Shown here piece by piece: positions 48,420-58,862 of a stretch of 64,000 bases of DNA. Under the pieces are notes generated by a model. That model was given only the letters and a program-made list of their open reading frames with translations, was not told the origin of the DNA and did not search any database. The position numbers and the translations under genes are program-made. Where the stretch lies: assembly GCF_030646615.1 (NCBI RefSeq), contig NZ_JAUSLG010000014.1, positions 54,404 through 118,403 on the forward strand, read 5' to 3'. This DNA comes from Phenylobacterium sp. (lineage in GTDB: Bacteria; Pseudomonadota; Alphaproteobacteria; Caulobacterales; Caulobacteraceae). The first letter of the stretch is position 1. The number at the start of each line of letters is the position of its first letter.

Positions 48420-48689
48420 ATGAGCGCCGTGGACCTCGCTGAAGCGAAGGCTAGGCTGAGCGAGCTCATCGACCGAGCGGAAACCGGCGAGGCCATCGAG
48501 ATCACCCGCGGCGGAAAGCGCGTCGCATGGCTCACCACGGATGACCGCCCCCGCAGGCCTGTCCGCCTGGCCGATCTGCAGGCGCTAACGCGCTCGCTGC
48601 CGCCCTCCACCGAAACCGCGGCCGACCTCGTGCGCGCCATGCGCGACAGCAATTGCGCCCTCGGCTTCTCGACGCAGCTTCCAGCCTGA
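48420..48689 (+). CDS. Phd/YefM-type antitoxin, orphan
   Basis: The 89-residue product has the Phd core AEAKARLSELIDRAETGEAI followed by EITRGGKRVAWL. GGAG 6 nt before ATG 48420 supports the start. Family members usually end in a motif like MRDEDRY that binds the toxin; here MRDS is followed by NCALGFSTQLPA, an unrelated tail. No VapC/Doc/YoeB gene follows; repeats occupy the next 200 bases. It looks like an antitoxin left after loss of its toxin. It may still bind DNA. Confidence 0.75.
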   Translation: MSAVDLAEAKARLSELIDRAETGEAIEITRGGKRVAWLTTDDRPRRPVRLADLQALTRSLPPSTETAADLVRAMRDSNCALGFSTQLPA

Positions 48690-48701
48690 GCCCCCTCCTC
48701 C

Positions 48702-48787
48702 GTCATTCTCGGCCTTGTGCCGAGAATCCCTCTCGAAGCTCGCACCGGCCGCGAACAGGGATGCTCGCCACAAGGGCGAGCATGACG
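48702..48787. repeat. Composite palindromic (REP-like) element
   Basis: Two hairpins, ATTCTCGGC-CTTG-TGCCGAGAAT and ATGCTCGCC-ACAA-GGGCGAGCAT, lie head to head between GTCAT and ATGAC ends. This nested structure is a known style of alphaproteobacterial intergenic repeats. It directly follows the truncated Phd gene. Confidence 0.65.
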
Positions 48788-48826
48788 AAGAGGTCTATAA
48801 GCCCGCGCCGTCTGACGCCGCGGGAT

Positions 48827-48908
48827 TTCACCAAAAAGCACACGAAGAACGCCAAGGCGCCGCAGCCCCCACAGCCTCTTCGTGGCCTTCGTGCGCTTCG
48901 TGGTTGAA
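48827..48908. repeat. Intergenic CCACGAAG-type repeat, copy 2
   Basis: TTCACCAAAAAGCACACGAAG on one side and CTTCGTGGCCTTCGTGCGCTTCGTGGTTGAA on the other form a long inverted repeat related to the copy at 48288-48338. The two copies flank the orphan antitoxin gene. Confidence 0.6.
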
Positions 48909-48915
48909 CCTATCC

Positions 48916-49920
48916 CTACTCGGCCGCCATCAGCACGCGGCCGGCGGTGAACGAGGTCTTCTCCGCCAGCGACGCCTTGGCCGCCTCGTATTCCGCGGCC
49001 AGGCGGGCCACCAGGTCGCCGGCGCCGAGGATTTCCTCCACCGCGCCGATGCCCTGGCCGCAGCCCCAGATGTCCTTCCAGGCCTTGGCCTTGGTGTTGC
49101 CGCCCGAACCGAAGTTCATCTTCGACGGGTCGGCCTCCGGCAGATTGTCGGGGTCCAGGCCCGCCGCCAGGATCGAGGGCCGCAGATAGTTGCCGTGCAC
49201 CCCGGTGAAGAGGTTCGAATAGACGATGTCCTCGCCCGAGCTCTCGACGATCATGTCCTTGTAGCCCTGGGCCGCATTGGCCTCCTTGGTCGCGATGAAG
49301 GCCGAGCCGATATAGGCCAGGTCCGCCCCCATGGCCTGGGCGCCCAGGATGGCCGCGCCGTTGGCGATGGCGCCCGAGAGCGCGATGGGCCCGTCGAACC
49401 AAGTCCGCAGCTCCTGGATCAGCGCAAACGGCGACAGCGCCCCGGCATGGCCGCCGGCCCCGGCCGCCACCGGGATCAGGCCGTCAGCGCCCTTCTCCAC
49501 CGCCTTGCGGGCGAAGCGGTCATTGATGATGTCGTGCAGGACGATGCCGCCATAGGCGTGCACCGACTGGTTCACATCCTCCCGCGCGCCGAGCGAGGTG
49601 ATGATGATCGGGACCTTGTACTTGGCCGCCATCTCCACATCGTGCTCCAGCCGGTCATTGGTCCTGTGCACGATCTGGTTCACGGCAAAGGGGGCCGAGG
49701 GCAGGTCCGGATTCTTGGCGTCCCAGGCGGCCAGCTCCTCGGTGATCTGGGCCAGCCACTCGTCCAGCTGGCTCGCCGGCCGGGCGTTCAGCGCCGGGAA
49801 GGAGCCGACGATGCCGGCCTTGCACTGGGCGATCACCAGCTCCGGGTTCGAGATGATGAACAGGGGCGAGGCGATGACCGGCAGGCGCAGGCGGTCACGG
49901 AGGATGGGCGGCAGGGCCAT
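48916..49920 (-). CDS. Nitronate monooxygenase (NMO/2-nitropropane dioxygenase family)
   Basis: A 334-residue TIM-barrel FMN protein starting [20 protein letters not shown]. It has [20 protein letters not shown] (FMN phosphate region with the catalytic His) and [20 protein letters not shown]. It oxidises alkyl nitronates; many members protect against propionate 3-nitronate. ATG 49920 matches the usual N-terminus; ATG 49938 or 49941 would add a few residues. It is a stand-alone gene with repeats downstream. Confidence 0.87.
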   Translation of the reverse strand: MALPPILRDRLRLPVIASPLFIISNPELVIAQCKAGIVGSFPALNARPASQLDEWLAQITEELAAWDAKNPDLPSAPFAVNQIVHRTNDRLEHDVEMAAKYKVPIIITSLGAREDVNQSVHAYGGIVLHDIINDRFARKAVEKGADGLIPVAAGAGGHAGALSPFALIQELRTWFDGPIALSGAIANGAAILGAQAMGADLAYIGSAFIATKEANAAQGYKDMIVESSGEDIVYSNLFTGVHGNYLRPSILAAGLDPDNLPEADPSKMNFGSGGNTKAKAWKDIWGCGQGIGAVEEILGAGDLVARLAAEYEAAKASLAEKTSFTAGRVLMAAE

Positions 49921-50096
49921 GGGAGTCGTTTCCTTCATCATCGAGCGTTCTGATTTACGATGTAAGCGAAAACCAGCGTCCAGCGCAAGAAGCCTCACAC
50001 GCGCCGGAGGCGCGGCCGCTCGGACCCAAAATCCGCAGGCAGGCGCCGTGGCGGCGCCCTTGACGCTCCCCGCGCCTGCGGCTCATCACAGGGGTG

Positions 50097-51538
50097 ATGG
50101 TCCAGATCGCTTCCCCCGCCGTGGAATTTCCGCCGGCCAGCGCCGAAGACTGGCGCGCCCTCGTCCTCAAGACCCTGGGCGACAAGCCCCCGGAGGGTCT
50201 GACCACCACCACGGCTGGAGGCCTGACCATCGCCCCGCTCTATGGGCCGATGGACGCACAGCCGGTCCCCACCCGGCCCTTCGACCCCGAGCGCGCCTGG
50301 GACCTGCGCGGCGTCACCCGCCATCCGGACCCGGCCCGGGCCAATGCCGACCTCCTGGCCGACCTGGAGGGCGGCGCGGCCTCGGTGCTGGTGGCCCTCG
50401 ATCCTCAAGGCCAGGCCGGCTGCGCCGTCGGATCGGCCGACGACCTCGCCCGGGTCCTCAATGGTGTCATCCTCGAGCTGGCGCCGGTCGCCCTGGACGC
50501 GGGCTTCCAGGGGACCATCGCCTCGGACTGGCTGAGCGCCGTCGCCAAGACCGCCCCGGCCGCCCAGCTCCTGTTCCACCTCGATCCGCTCAGCGCCTTC
50601 GCCGCCACGGGCCAGAGCCCCGGCCCCATCGAGGCGCACCTCTTCGCCGCCGCCGGCGCGGCCGCCCGCCACGCTCAGACCTATCCCCAGGCCCAGCTGT
50701 TTCTCGCCTCCGGCGCCGTGGTTCACGAGGCTGGCGGCGGCGAGGCCTGCGAGATCGCCTTCGCCGCCGCCAGCGCGCTCGCCTACGCCAAGGCCATGGT
50801 CCGCGCCGGCATGGGCATGGACCAGGCGTTTTCCCGCATCACCCTGGGCCTCACCGCCGAGGCCGACTACTTCCTGACCATCGCCAAGCTGCGCGCCGCC
50901 CGGCTGGTCTGGGCGAGGCTCGTCGGCGCCTGCGGCCTGGACGTTCCGGCCCGCATCGAGGCCCGCTCCTCCCGGCGCATGCTCACCCGCCGCGATCCCT
51001 GGACCAATATGCTGCGCCTGACCTCTGCCGGCTTCGGGGCCGCGGTCGGCGGGGCCGACGCCGTCGTCCTGGGCGCCTTCACCGACGCGCTCGGCCTGCC
51101 CTCAGCCCTGGCCCGTCGCCAGAGCCGCAACACCCAGCTGGTCCTGATGGAGGAGGCCCATATCGGCCGCGTCGCCGATCCGGCCCCGGGCTCGGGCTAT
51201 GTGGAGGCTCTCACCGACCAGATCGCCCGGGCCGCCTGGTCGGCCTTCCAGGTCACCGAAGGCCTGGGCGGCGTGGTCTCGGCCCTGACCGCTGGCCATA
51301 TCGCCGCCGAGGTGGAGACCACCTGCGCGGCCCGCGCCGATCTCGGCCAGCCGGCCATCGTCGGCGTCACCGCCTTCCCGCCTTCAAAGGACGAGCCCGT
51401 GGAGATCGACACCCCGGCGCCCCGCAGCGTCCAGGCGCCCTCGCCCCGCCTGCCAGGTCCCGATGGCCGCTGTCCGCCGCTCGCCCCCGTTCGCCTCGCC
51501 CAGCCCTTCGAGACCCCCAGTGTCGCGGAGGCCGCCCG

Positions 51539-51542
<4 letters not shown>
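50097..51542 (+). CDS. mutA: Methylmalonyl-CoA mutase small subunit
   Basis: The 481-residue protein is homologous to the MutB barrel ([40 protein letters not shown]) but lacks key catalytic residues and has no C-terminal cobalamin domain. It ends soon after the barrel with a Pro-rich tail, so it is shorter than the 600-plus residue MutA of actinobacteria. The small subunit stabilises the heterodimer. AGGGG just before ATG 50097 supports the start. It overlaps mutB by 4 nt. Confidence 0.87.
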
Positions 51543-53701
<2,159 letters not shown>

Positions 53702-53705
53702 CGCC

Positions 53706-54137
53706 TCATAGCCCCGGAAGGTTGGCGGCGAGCCCCAGCCCCCAGCGCCCATCATAGGCCCGCCAGGCCAGGGTGACGAACACGGCCCAGAGGACGCTGA
53801 ACAGCGAGCCGACGAGGAAGTATTCGGCGTTCAGCTTCTCTTCCAGGTCCTTGAACCGGGCCACGCTCTTGAGGGCGACCACCGCCACCAGCACCTCCCA
53901 GGCGCCCAGCAGCAGGCCGGTGGCGATGGCCAACCGCTCCAGATCGCCGATCACCCGGCCGACCCTGGGCTCGTTGACGGGCGGAGCTGTTTCCGTCAGC
54001 GGCGCATCGGCGGCGAGGCGGGCGGCGCTCAGACCGCTCCACCGCAGGAGCAGCTTGCAGGCCAGATTGCCGCCCCAGGTCAGCAGCAGCAGGGCCGCCA
54101 CGGCGCCGCCAAGGCTATGGAGAAGGGCTGCGCTCAT
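53706..54137 (-). CDS. Membrane protein paired with SatD
   Basis: A 143-residue protein with an N-terminal hydrophobic segment (LLHSLGGAVAALLLLTWGGN), a central pair (IATGLLLGAWEVLVAVVALK) and a C-terminal one (LVGSLFSVLWAVFVTLAWRA), so three or four membrane helices. ATG 54137 overlaps the SatD stop by 4 nt, so the two are translated together. In streptococci satD is also followed by a membrane protein gene. The function is unknown. Confidence 0.65.
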   Translation of the reverse strand: MSAALLHSLGGAVAALLLLTWGGNLACKLLLRWSGLSAARLAADAPLTETAPPVNEPRVGRVIGDLERLAIATGLLLGAWEVLVAVVALKSVARFKDLEEKLNAEYFLVGSLFSVLWAVFVTLAWRAYDGRWGLGLAANLPGL

Positions 54138-54820
54138 CTGAGGCCCAGCGCCCGGTCGAGCCGCCCGGCCATGGCCTCGAGCGCCGCCCACTGGCGTTCA
54201 TAGAGGTCGAACCGGCCCGCGCGCCGGATCTTGTAGAGGGTCTGGGCCGACATCCCCAGCCGCTCGGCCAGCGGGGCGGCGGACTCGGCCCGCAGGGCCA
54301 GCACCACTTCCCGCTGGCGGTCCGTCCAGCTGTCCTCGATCTGCGTCAGGCTGGCGCCCACCGCTTCCATCAGGGCTTGAAGCTCCGGTTCTCCGCGCAG
54401 TTCGAAACGATAGGCGTTGACGTCGCGCTTGTCCCCCAGTCGCTGGCGGCTGCCGGCGAGCCCCGGCCCCATCATGTTCCAGGCCCGCGCCCGGTTCACC
54501 GGCGTCTCCAGCCGCACCGCCCCCAGCACGAACCGGCAGCCGATTCCGTCGGCGAGGAGTTGCGCCCGCAGGTCGCGCACCACCCCCAGCCCCCCCTTCA
54601 GGCTGGCGCAGAGGCCTTGGAACTCGTCCCCCAGGGTGATGGTCAGGGGCGAGACGATGCTGGGCCCATGCGCCTCATTGGCCCACTGGACCGCGGCATT
54701 GAATCGGCTGTGCAAGGCCTCCACCGAGGCCGTATCCTCGCTTGATACGAGGTCGCCCATGACCACCGCATGGGTGGCGGCAGGCAAGGTCTCGATCAGG
54801 GGGGCGGCATGAGCAAGCAT
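54134..54820 (-). CDS. SatD-family protein with helix-turn-helix
   Basis: The 228-residue product starts MLAHAAPLIETLPAATHAVV and has GDLVSSEDTASVEALHSRFN and LTITLGDEFQGLCASLKGGL, the SatD family core. The C-terminal 60 residues hold a helix-turn-helix (LAERLGMSAQTLYKIRRAGR). SatD was named from acid tolerance in streptococci; its activity is unclear. A perfect TATCCC-N6-GGGATA repeat lies 33 nt upstream, and TATAGG ends 7 nt before the ATG, suggesting an autoregulated leaderless promoter. Confidence 0.75.
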   Translation of the reverse strand: MLAHAAPLIETLPAATHAVVMGDLVSSEDTASVEALHSRFNAAVQWANEAHGPSIVSPLTITLGDEFQGLCASLKGGLGVVRDLRAQLLADGIGCRFVLGAVRLETPVNRARAWNMMGPGLAGSRQRLGDKRDVNAYRFELRGEPELQALMEAVGASLTQIEDSWTDRQREVVLALRAESAAPLAERLGMSAQTLYKIRRAGRFDLYERQWAALEAMAGRLDRALGLR

Positions 54821-54827
54821 GCCCTAT

Positions 54828-54870
54828 CCTATACCGGGCTATGCGGAAAAAATATCCCATTTTCGGGATA
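54828..54870 (-). promoter_or_regulatory. satD promoter with palindromic operator
   Basis: On the minus strand TATAGG (54833-54828) ends 7 nt before ATG 54820. The perfect repeat TATCCC-ATTTTC-GGGATA (54853-54870) covers the expected -35 position, so a bound regulator, perhaps SatD itself, would block the promoter. Confidence 0.5.
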
Positions 54871-54896
54871 CTTCATTTGATTAGCCCACATCCGGA

Positions 54897-56165
54897 TTAC
54901 CGGCGGCGACGAACCAGCGCCAGCCCCGCCGCCAGGGCGCAGCCCGCCCCGATGCCGGCGATCAGGTCATGGGCGAGCGTCAGGGCCAGCGTCACCGCCA
55001 TCACCGCTGCGCCCCCACGGTTCTCCCGCACCAGATGGGCGATCTCGGCCTTCTCCACCATGTTCCAGGCCACCACCGCCAGCAGGCCGGCCAGGGCGGC
55101 CAGGGGCACATAGGCCGCCAGCGGGGCGGCGATCAGCATGAAGGCCAGCAGGTAGAGGCTGTGCAACATGCCCGCCACCGGGGTGCGGGCGCCGGCGCGC
55201 ACATTGGTGGCGGTCCGGGCGATGGTGCCGGTCACCGGCATCCCGCCGAACAGGGCGGCGCCGGAATTGGCCACCCCTTGCGCCACCAGCTCCATGTTCG
55301 AGCGATGGCGTCGGCCGCTCATCCCATCGGCCACCACCGCCGACAGCAGGCTCTCGATCGAGCCCAGCAGGGTGAAGGCCGCCGCCGCCGGCAGCACGGC
55401 CAGCACCTTGGCCAGGGCGAGGTCCGGCAGATGCGGCATGGGCAGGCGGTTGGGGACGCCGCCGAACTTGGAGCCGATGGTCTCCACCGGCAGGTGGAGC
55501 AGCACGGCCGCGACGGAGGCCAGGGCGACGGCGATCAGCAGGGCCGGCCAGGCCGGTCGCCAGCGGCGCACCGCCAGGATCAGGCCGATCACCCCGAAGG
55601 CCAGAGCCGCCGCCGGCGCGCTGAGGCTCGGCAGGGCCTGGACCAGGGCCGCCACCTTGGGTCCGAACTCGGCCGGCTCTCCGCCCGCCAGGGTCAGGCC
55701 CAGCAGGTCGCGCACCTGACTCACCAGGATGATCACCGCGATGCCGGCGGTGAAGCCCACCGTCACCGGCGCTGGAATGAGACGGATCAGATTGCCCAGG
55801 CGCAGCACGCCGCCAGCCGCCAGCATCAATCCCGACAGGAAGGTCGCCAGGACCAGCCCCTCGATCCCGTGCAGATGGACCGTGCTGGCCACCAGCACGA
55901 TGAAGGCGCCGGCCGGCCCGCCGATCTGGAACCGGCTGCCCCCCAGCATGGAGACCAGGAAGCCGCCGACAATGGCCGTATAGAGCCCCCGCTCCGGCCC
56001 CACGCCGGAGGCTATGGCGATGGCCATGGAGAGTGGCAGGGCGACGATGGCCACGGTCAGGCCGGCCACGGCGTCGGCCCGCAGATCGCCCAGCCCATAG
56101 CCCGCCCGCAACAGGGTCGCGAGCTTGGGCATGTAGAGGTTCGAGGCCTTGGCGGCGTCGGTCAT
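54897..56165 (-). CDS. SulP-family anion transporter without STAS domain
   Basis: This 422-residue protein has about 11-12 membrane segments and the SulP pattern DAVAGLTVAIVALPLSMAIA followed by GVGPERGLYTAIVGGFLVSM and GGSRFQIGGPAGAFIVLVAS. It ends soon after the last helix (ALVRRRR), so the cytosolic STAS domain found in most SulP proteins is missing. STAS-less members exist and may carry sulfate, bicarbonate or other anions. ATG 56165 is chosen; upstream TTG 56234 and ATG 56222 are possible but lack ribosome sites. Confidence 0.87.
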   Translation of the reverse strand: MTDAAKASNLYMPKLATLLRAGYGLGDLRADAVAGLTVAIVALPLSMAIAIASGVGPERGLYTAIVGGFLVSMLGGSRFQIGGPAGAFIVLVASTVHLHGIEGLVLATFLSGLMLAAGGVLRLGNLIRLIPAPVTVGFTAGIAVIILVSQVRDLLGLTLAGGEPAEFGPKVAALVQALPSLSAPAAALAFGVIGLILAVRRWRPAWPALLIAVALASVAAVLLHLPVETIGSKFGGVPNRLPMPHLPDLALAKVLAVLPAAAAFTLLGSIESLLSAVVADGMSGRRHRSNMELVAQGVANSGAALFGGMPVTGTIARTATNVRAGARTPVAGMLHSLYLLAFMLIAAPLAAYVPLAALAGLLAVVAWNMVEKAEIAHLVRENRGGAAVMAVTLALTLAHDLIAGIGAGCALAAGLALVRRRR

Positions 56166-56255
56166 GGGGATCTGCTGACGGATGAGACCGCCATCATCCT
56201 CCGCGGCGCAGCAGGTGTCCATGATCTGGCGCAAGCCCGTCGATCAGACCTGATG

Positions 56256-56678
56256 TCAGATCTTTACACCCCGCCGGCCGGGGCGGGCCTTGCGTTTCCG
56301 ATCCCAACTCGCGGGCAGGACCGAGGGGCCGTGGCGGGCCTCGATGTCCTTCTGCAGCGCGTTGGCCGCCATCAGGTGGCCCGGGAACAGGGTGTCCACC
56401 GTCCAGCCGATGAAAGGCACGGTGGACGAGGCGGTGTCGACGAACAGATAGGCGGCCATCCGTCCCAGGGTGATGACCGAGACCCCGCCCCGGAAGCCGG
56501 CGACCACCAGCAGCGCCCCAGCCCCGACGCTGTAGACCGTGCCGGCCACCGGCACCCAGGCCAGGATACCGTCCAGGCCAAGACCGATCGGGCCGACCCC
56601 CACCAACCGGTCGGAGAGCCGCTTGATCCGCTCGGCCGCCCGCCAGGCGCGGTGGGCCTTGTCCTGGGTCGTCGCCAT
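56256..56678 (-). CDS. DUF4112 membrane protein, copy A
   Basis: A 140-residue protein with the DUF4112 core RIKRLSDRLVGVGPIGLGLD followed by GILAWVPVAGTVYSVGAGAL, and two or three membrane segments. The C-terminus is basic (SWDRKRKARPGRRGVKI). The family has no known function. It is followed upstream by a second DUF4112 gene in the same orientation, 65 nt away. ATG 56678 is the family start; the long ORF-track extension is noise. Confidence 0.8.
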   Translation of the reverse strand: MATTQDKAHRAWRAAERIKRLSDRLVGVGPIGLGLDGILAWVPVAGTVYSVGAGALLVVAGFRGGVSVITLGRMAAYLFVDTASSTVPFIGWTVDTLFPGHLMAANALQKDIEARHGPSVLPASWDRKRKARPGRRGVKI

Positions 56679-56743
56679 GGGCGCCCTAAAGCTGAAGGTT
56701 GGCGGAAAGCGCCACCCCGGGGGAGTAAGGCGCGAGCCGGAAT

Positions 56744-57214
56744 CTAGCTCAGAAAGACCACGCGCCGCCGCTCCTTGCCATCCTTGATACGGGCCAGGAT
56801 CTCCCGGTACTCCGGCGTATTGACCACATCCTTGCGGGCGCCCTCGAAATAGATGGTCTCTTCCATGTGCTTGAGCATCAGATCGGCCGCCCACTTGTGG
56901 CCGGAAAACAGCATGTCGGCCAGCTTCCCAAGCCCGCCCGGCACGGGCGCGATGCCGATAGCCAGGTCGGCCAGCAGCACCATGGTCGCCTCCAGCAACA
57001 CCATCGGCGCGCAGCGACCGCGCACCCCGTCGCTCAGCAGCACGATCCCCGCCCCGAAGCTGTAGAGACCGCCGGCCCACGGGATCCAGGTGAGCAGGCC
57101 ATCCAGGCCCACCCCGAGCGGGCCAATCTTGATGATGTTGTCCGACAGCCGTTTGGTGCGTTCGATGCTGGCGCGGACATTGTGCAGATCGATGTGCGAT
57201 CGGGCGAAGAACAT
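56744..57214 (-). CDS. DUF4112 membrane protein, copy B
   Basis: The 156-residue protein shares with its neighbour the pattern RTKRLSDNIIKIGPLGVGLD then GLLTWIPWAGGLYSFGAGIV and GLGKLADMLFSGHKWAADLM, so they are tandem paralogues of DUF4112. It has an additional C-terminal soluble helix (EYREILARIKDGKERRRVVF). The two may form a hetero-oligomer in the inner membrane. No function is known. Confidence 0.8.
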   Translation of the reverse strand: MFFARSHIDLHNVRASIERTKRLSDNIIKIGPLGVGLDGLLTWIPWAGGLYSFGAGIVLLSDGVRGRCAPMVLLEATMVLLADLAIGIAPVPGGLGKLADMLFSGHKWAADLMLKHMEETIYFEGARKDVVNTPEYREILARIKDGKERRRVVFLS

Positions 57215-57376
57215 GCGCGCGCCTCCGGCAAGCTTGACCAGTCTGGACCAAACAAGCGCTGCCTTGAAGACATTCGGCAGGTTTTCGCGCCATCAGCGAC
57301 CGACGTTCGATAACAGCTCTCCCGACGCGCGATTCCACATCGCAAACACCCCGGCCAGGCCTTAGAAAGTGGGACC

Positions 57377-57712
57377 ATGGCGCGCGACCACGACATCCTC
57401 ATCGTCACCACCGACTTCATTGAGGGCCGCCCGGCGCGCCAGCACCTGGGCATGGTCTCGGCCCAGGCGATCCTCGGGGCCAATGTGGTGCTGGACCTGA
57501 TGTCCGCGATCCGGGACTTCTTCGGCGGCCGCTCCAAGGGCTATGAGCGGGTGCTGGCCCGCGCCCGCCAGGACGCCCTGGCGGCCCTCGCCAAGGAGGC
57601 CGAGGCCGTGGGCGCCAATGCGGTGCTGGGCGTCGACCTCGACTATCACGCCATCGGCCCCAACGGTCAGATGCTGATGGTGGCCGTCAACGGCTCGGCA
57701 GTGGTCATCTAG
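57377..57712 (+). CDS. YbjQ/UPF0145-family protein
   Basis: A 111-residue protein with the YbjQ pattern: TDFIEGRPARQHLGMVSAQA, NVVLDLMSAIRDFFGGRSKG and AVGANAVLGVDLDYHAIGPN. The family forms pentameric rings; the function is unknown, though heavy-metal binding has been suggested. It is complete and of normal length. Its 3' end overlaps the convergent thioesterase gene by 4 nt. Confidence 0.85.
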   Translation: MARDHDILIVTTDFIEGRPARQHLGMVSAQAILGANVVLDLMSAIRDFFGGRSKGYERVLARARQDALAALAKEAEAVGANAVLGVDLDYHAIGPNGQMLMVAVNGSAVVI

Positions 57713-58134
57713 GCTGCGGCCAGTACGATCTGTTGTGCGCTGGCCTCGGCGATCAGACGGTCCTCGGCCTGCGTGAAACTCGCCCGGACGGTGATCATCT
57801 GGCGGGTGGCGGCGACCACCTGGGCGTGGATCTCCACCGGCGCGTTGCGGCCGATCCGCAGGAAGCTCACCTGGAGCTGGGTGGTGCGATAGTGACGGTC
57901 GGCGGGGATCACCGTCATGGTGGCGAAGGCCAGGGCCTGATCGGCCAGGGCGGCGATATAGCCCCCGAACAGCGAGCCGTCGGCGGTGTCCAGGCTGGGG
58001 TGCGGCGTCCAGGTCTTGCGCGCCCAGCCCTCGCCCCAGGCGTCCAGGCGCCCCAGCCGCAGTTGTTCGACGATCGGCGGGAGGTCCCCCTCCCCCGAAC
58101 AGATCGCCTCAAGTCGTTCGATGGCCCATGTCAT
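57709..58134 (-). CDS. PaaI-type hotdog thioesterase
   Basis: This 141-residue hotdog-fold protein has TADGSLFGGYIAALADQALA, the PaaI motif with Gly-Gly at the helix start, and HYRTTQLQVSFLRIGRNAP, the strand region. It probably hydrolyses an aromatic or short-chain acyl-CoA. Complete and of typical length. It is divergent from the TetR gene at 58238, with about 100 nt between them, so that regulator may control it. Confidence 0.8.
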   Translation of the reverse strand: MTWAIERLEAICSGEGDLPPIVEQLRLGRLDAWGEGWARKTWTPHPSLDTADGSLFGGYIAALADQALAFATMTVIPADRHYRTTQLQVSFLRIGRNAPVEIHAQVVAATRQMITVRASFTQAEDRLIAEASAQQIVLAAA

Positions 58135-58237
58135 TCGGCGCCCTTTCGCGGTGGAATGCGGCTAGGCTAGCCAGGCGGCGGCCTGCGCCCTACTCGCCTT
58201 CGGCGCGGCGGCCCAACCCCAGGCGGCGGAGCCTCAA

Positions 58238-58846
58238 CTGTCTGACGCAATACGGAAAATTCCCCGCCAGAAGCGCGCCGCCGAGACCGTGGACGTCATC
58301 CTGGAAGCGGCGGCTCAGCTTTTGGAGCGCGATGGGCTCGAGGGCTTCACCACCAACGCCGTGGCCGAGCGCGCCGGAGTCAGTATCGGCGCCGTCTATC
58401 GCTACTTCCCCAACAAGCGCGCCCTGATGCACGCCCTCGCCGAGCGCGAGAGCGCCCTGCATGGGGCGGAGATGCAGCGGCTGCTCCAGGCGGGCGGGGC
58501 CGGTCTGGCCCCCGACCGCGCGCTCGTGCGCGCCTTCATCGGCGCCTTTCAGGGCCGCGCCCGCGCCCGGCGCATCGCCATGGGGCTCTGGTTCGAGATG
58601 ACGCCCGCAGAGGCCCTGGCGCTCCGGTTCGACGCCTTCACCCAGACCCTGAACCAGACGCAAGGGGCCCTTGAGCCGATCAGCGCCTTCGTGCTCACCC
58701 GCGCCCTGCACGGCGCCCTGCGCTCAGCGGTTCTGGAAGGGGTCGACTTCTTCCACGACCAGGCCTTCGAGGACGAACTGGTCCGCCTGTCGCGGGCCTA
58801 TCTCGCCCAGGTCCGCGCGCGGGCCGAAGGTCAGGACGAGGCCTGA
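58238..58846 (+). CDS. TetR-family regulator, possible CTG start
   Basis: The helix-turn-helix reads FTTNAVAERAGVSIGAVYRY with FPNKRALMHALAE after it, a clear TetR N-terminus. The ORF track starts at GTG 58289, which would cut into the first helix (DVILEAAAQLLERDG). Upstream in the same frame lie SDAIRKIPRQKRAAETV, a normal basic lead for TetR, and CTG 58238 with GGAG 6 nt before it. No ATG/GTG/TTG exists between the in-frame TAG at 58163 and 58289. With CTG the protein has 202 residues. Ligand unknown; divergent from the thioesterase. Confidence 0.75.
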   Translation: MSDAIRKIPRQKRAAETVDVILEAAAQLLERDGLEGFTTNAVAERAGVSIGAVYRYFPNKRALMHALAERESALHGAEMQRLLQAGGAGLAPDRALVRAFIGAFQGRARARRIAMGLWFEMTPAEALALRFDAFTQTLNQTQGALEPISAFVLTRALHGALRSAVLEGVDFFHDQAFEDELVRLSRAYLAQVRARAEGQDEA

Positions 58847-58862
58847 GCCTTCCCCCTCGTCC

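Noticed and set aside
48702-48908. Possible CRISPR array or tRNA in the repeat-rich gap
   Set aside because: The repeats are inverted and of different types, without regular spacers, and the GTTCGAGTCC-like string at 48319 is part of a palindrome, not a T-arm.
54969-56747. 592-residue plus-strand ORF over the SulP gene
   Set aside because: Antisense to a transporter with clear membrane helices; low-complexity His/Gln/Arg content.
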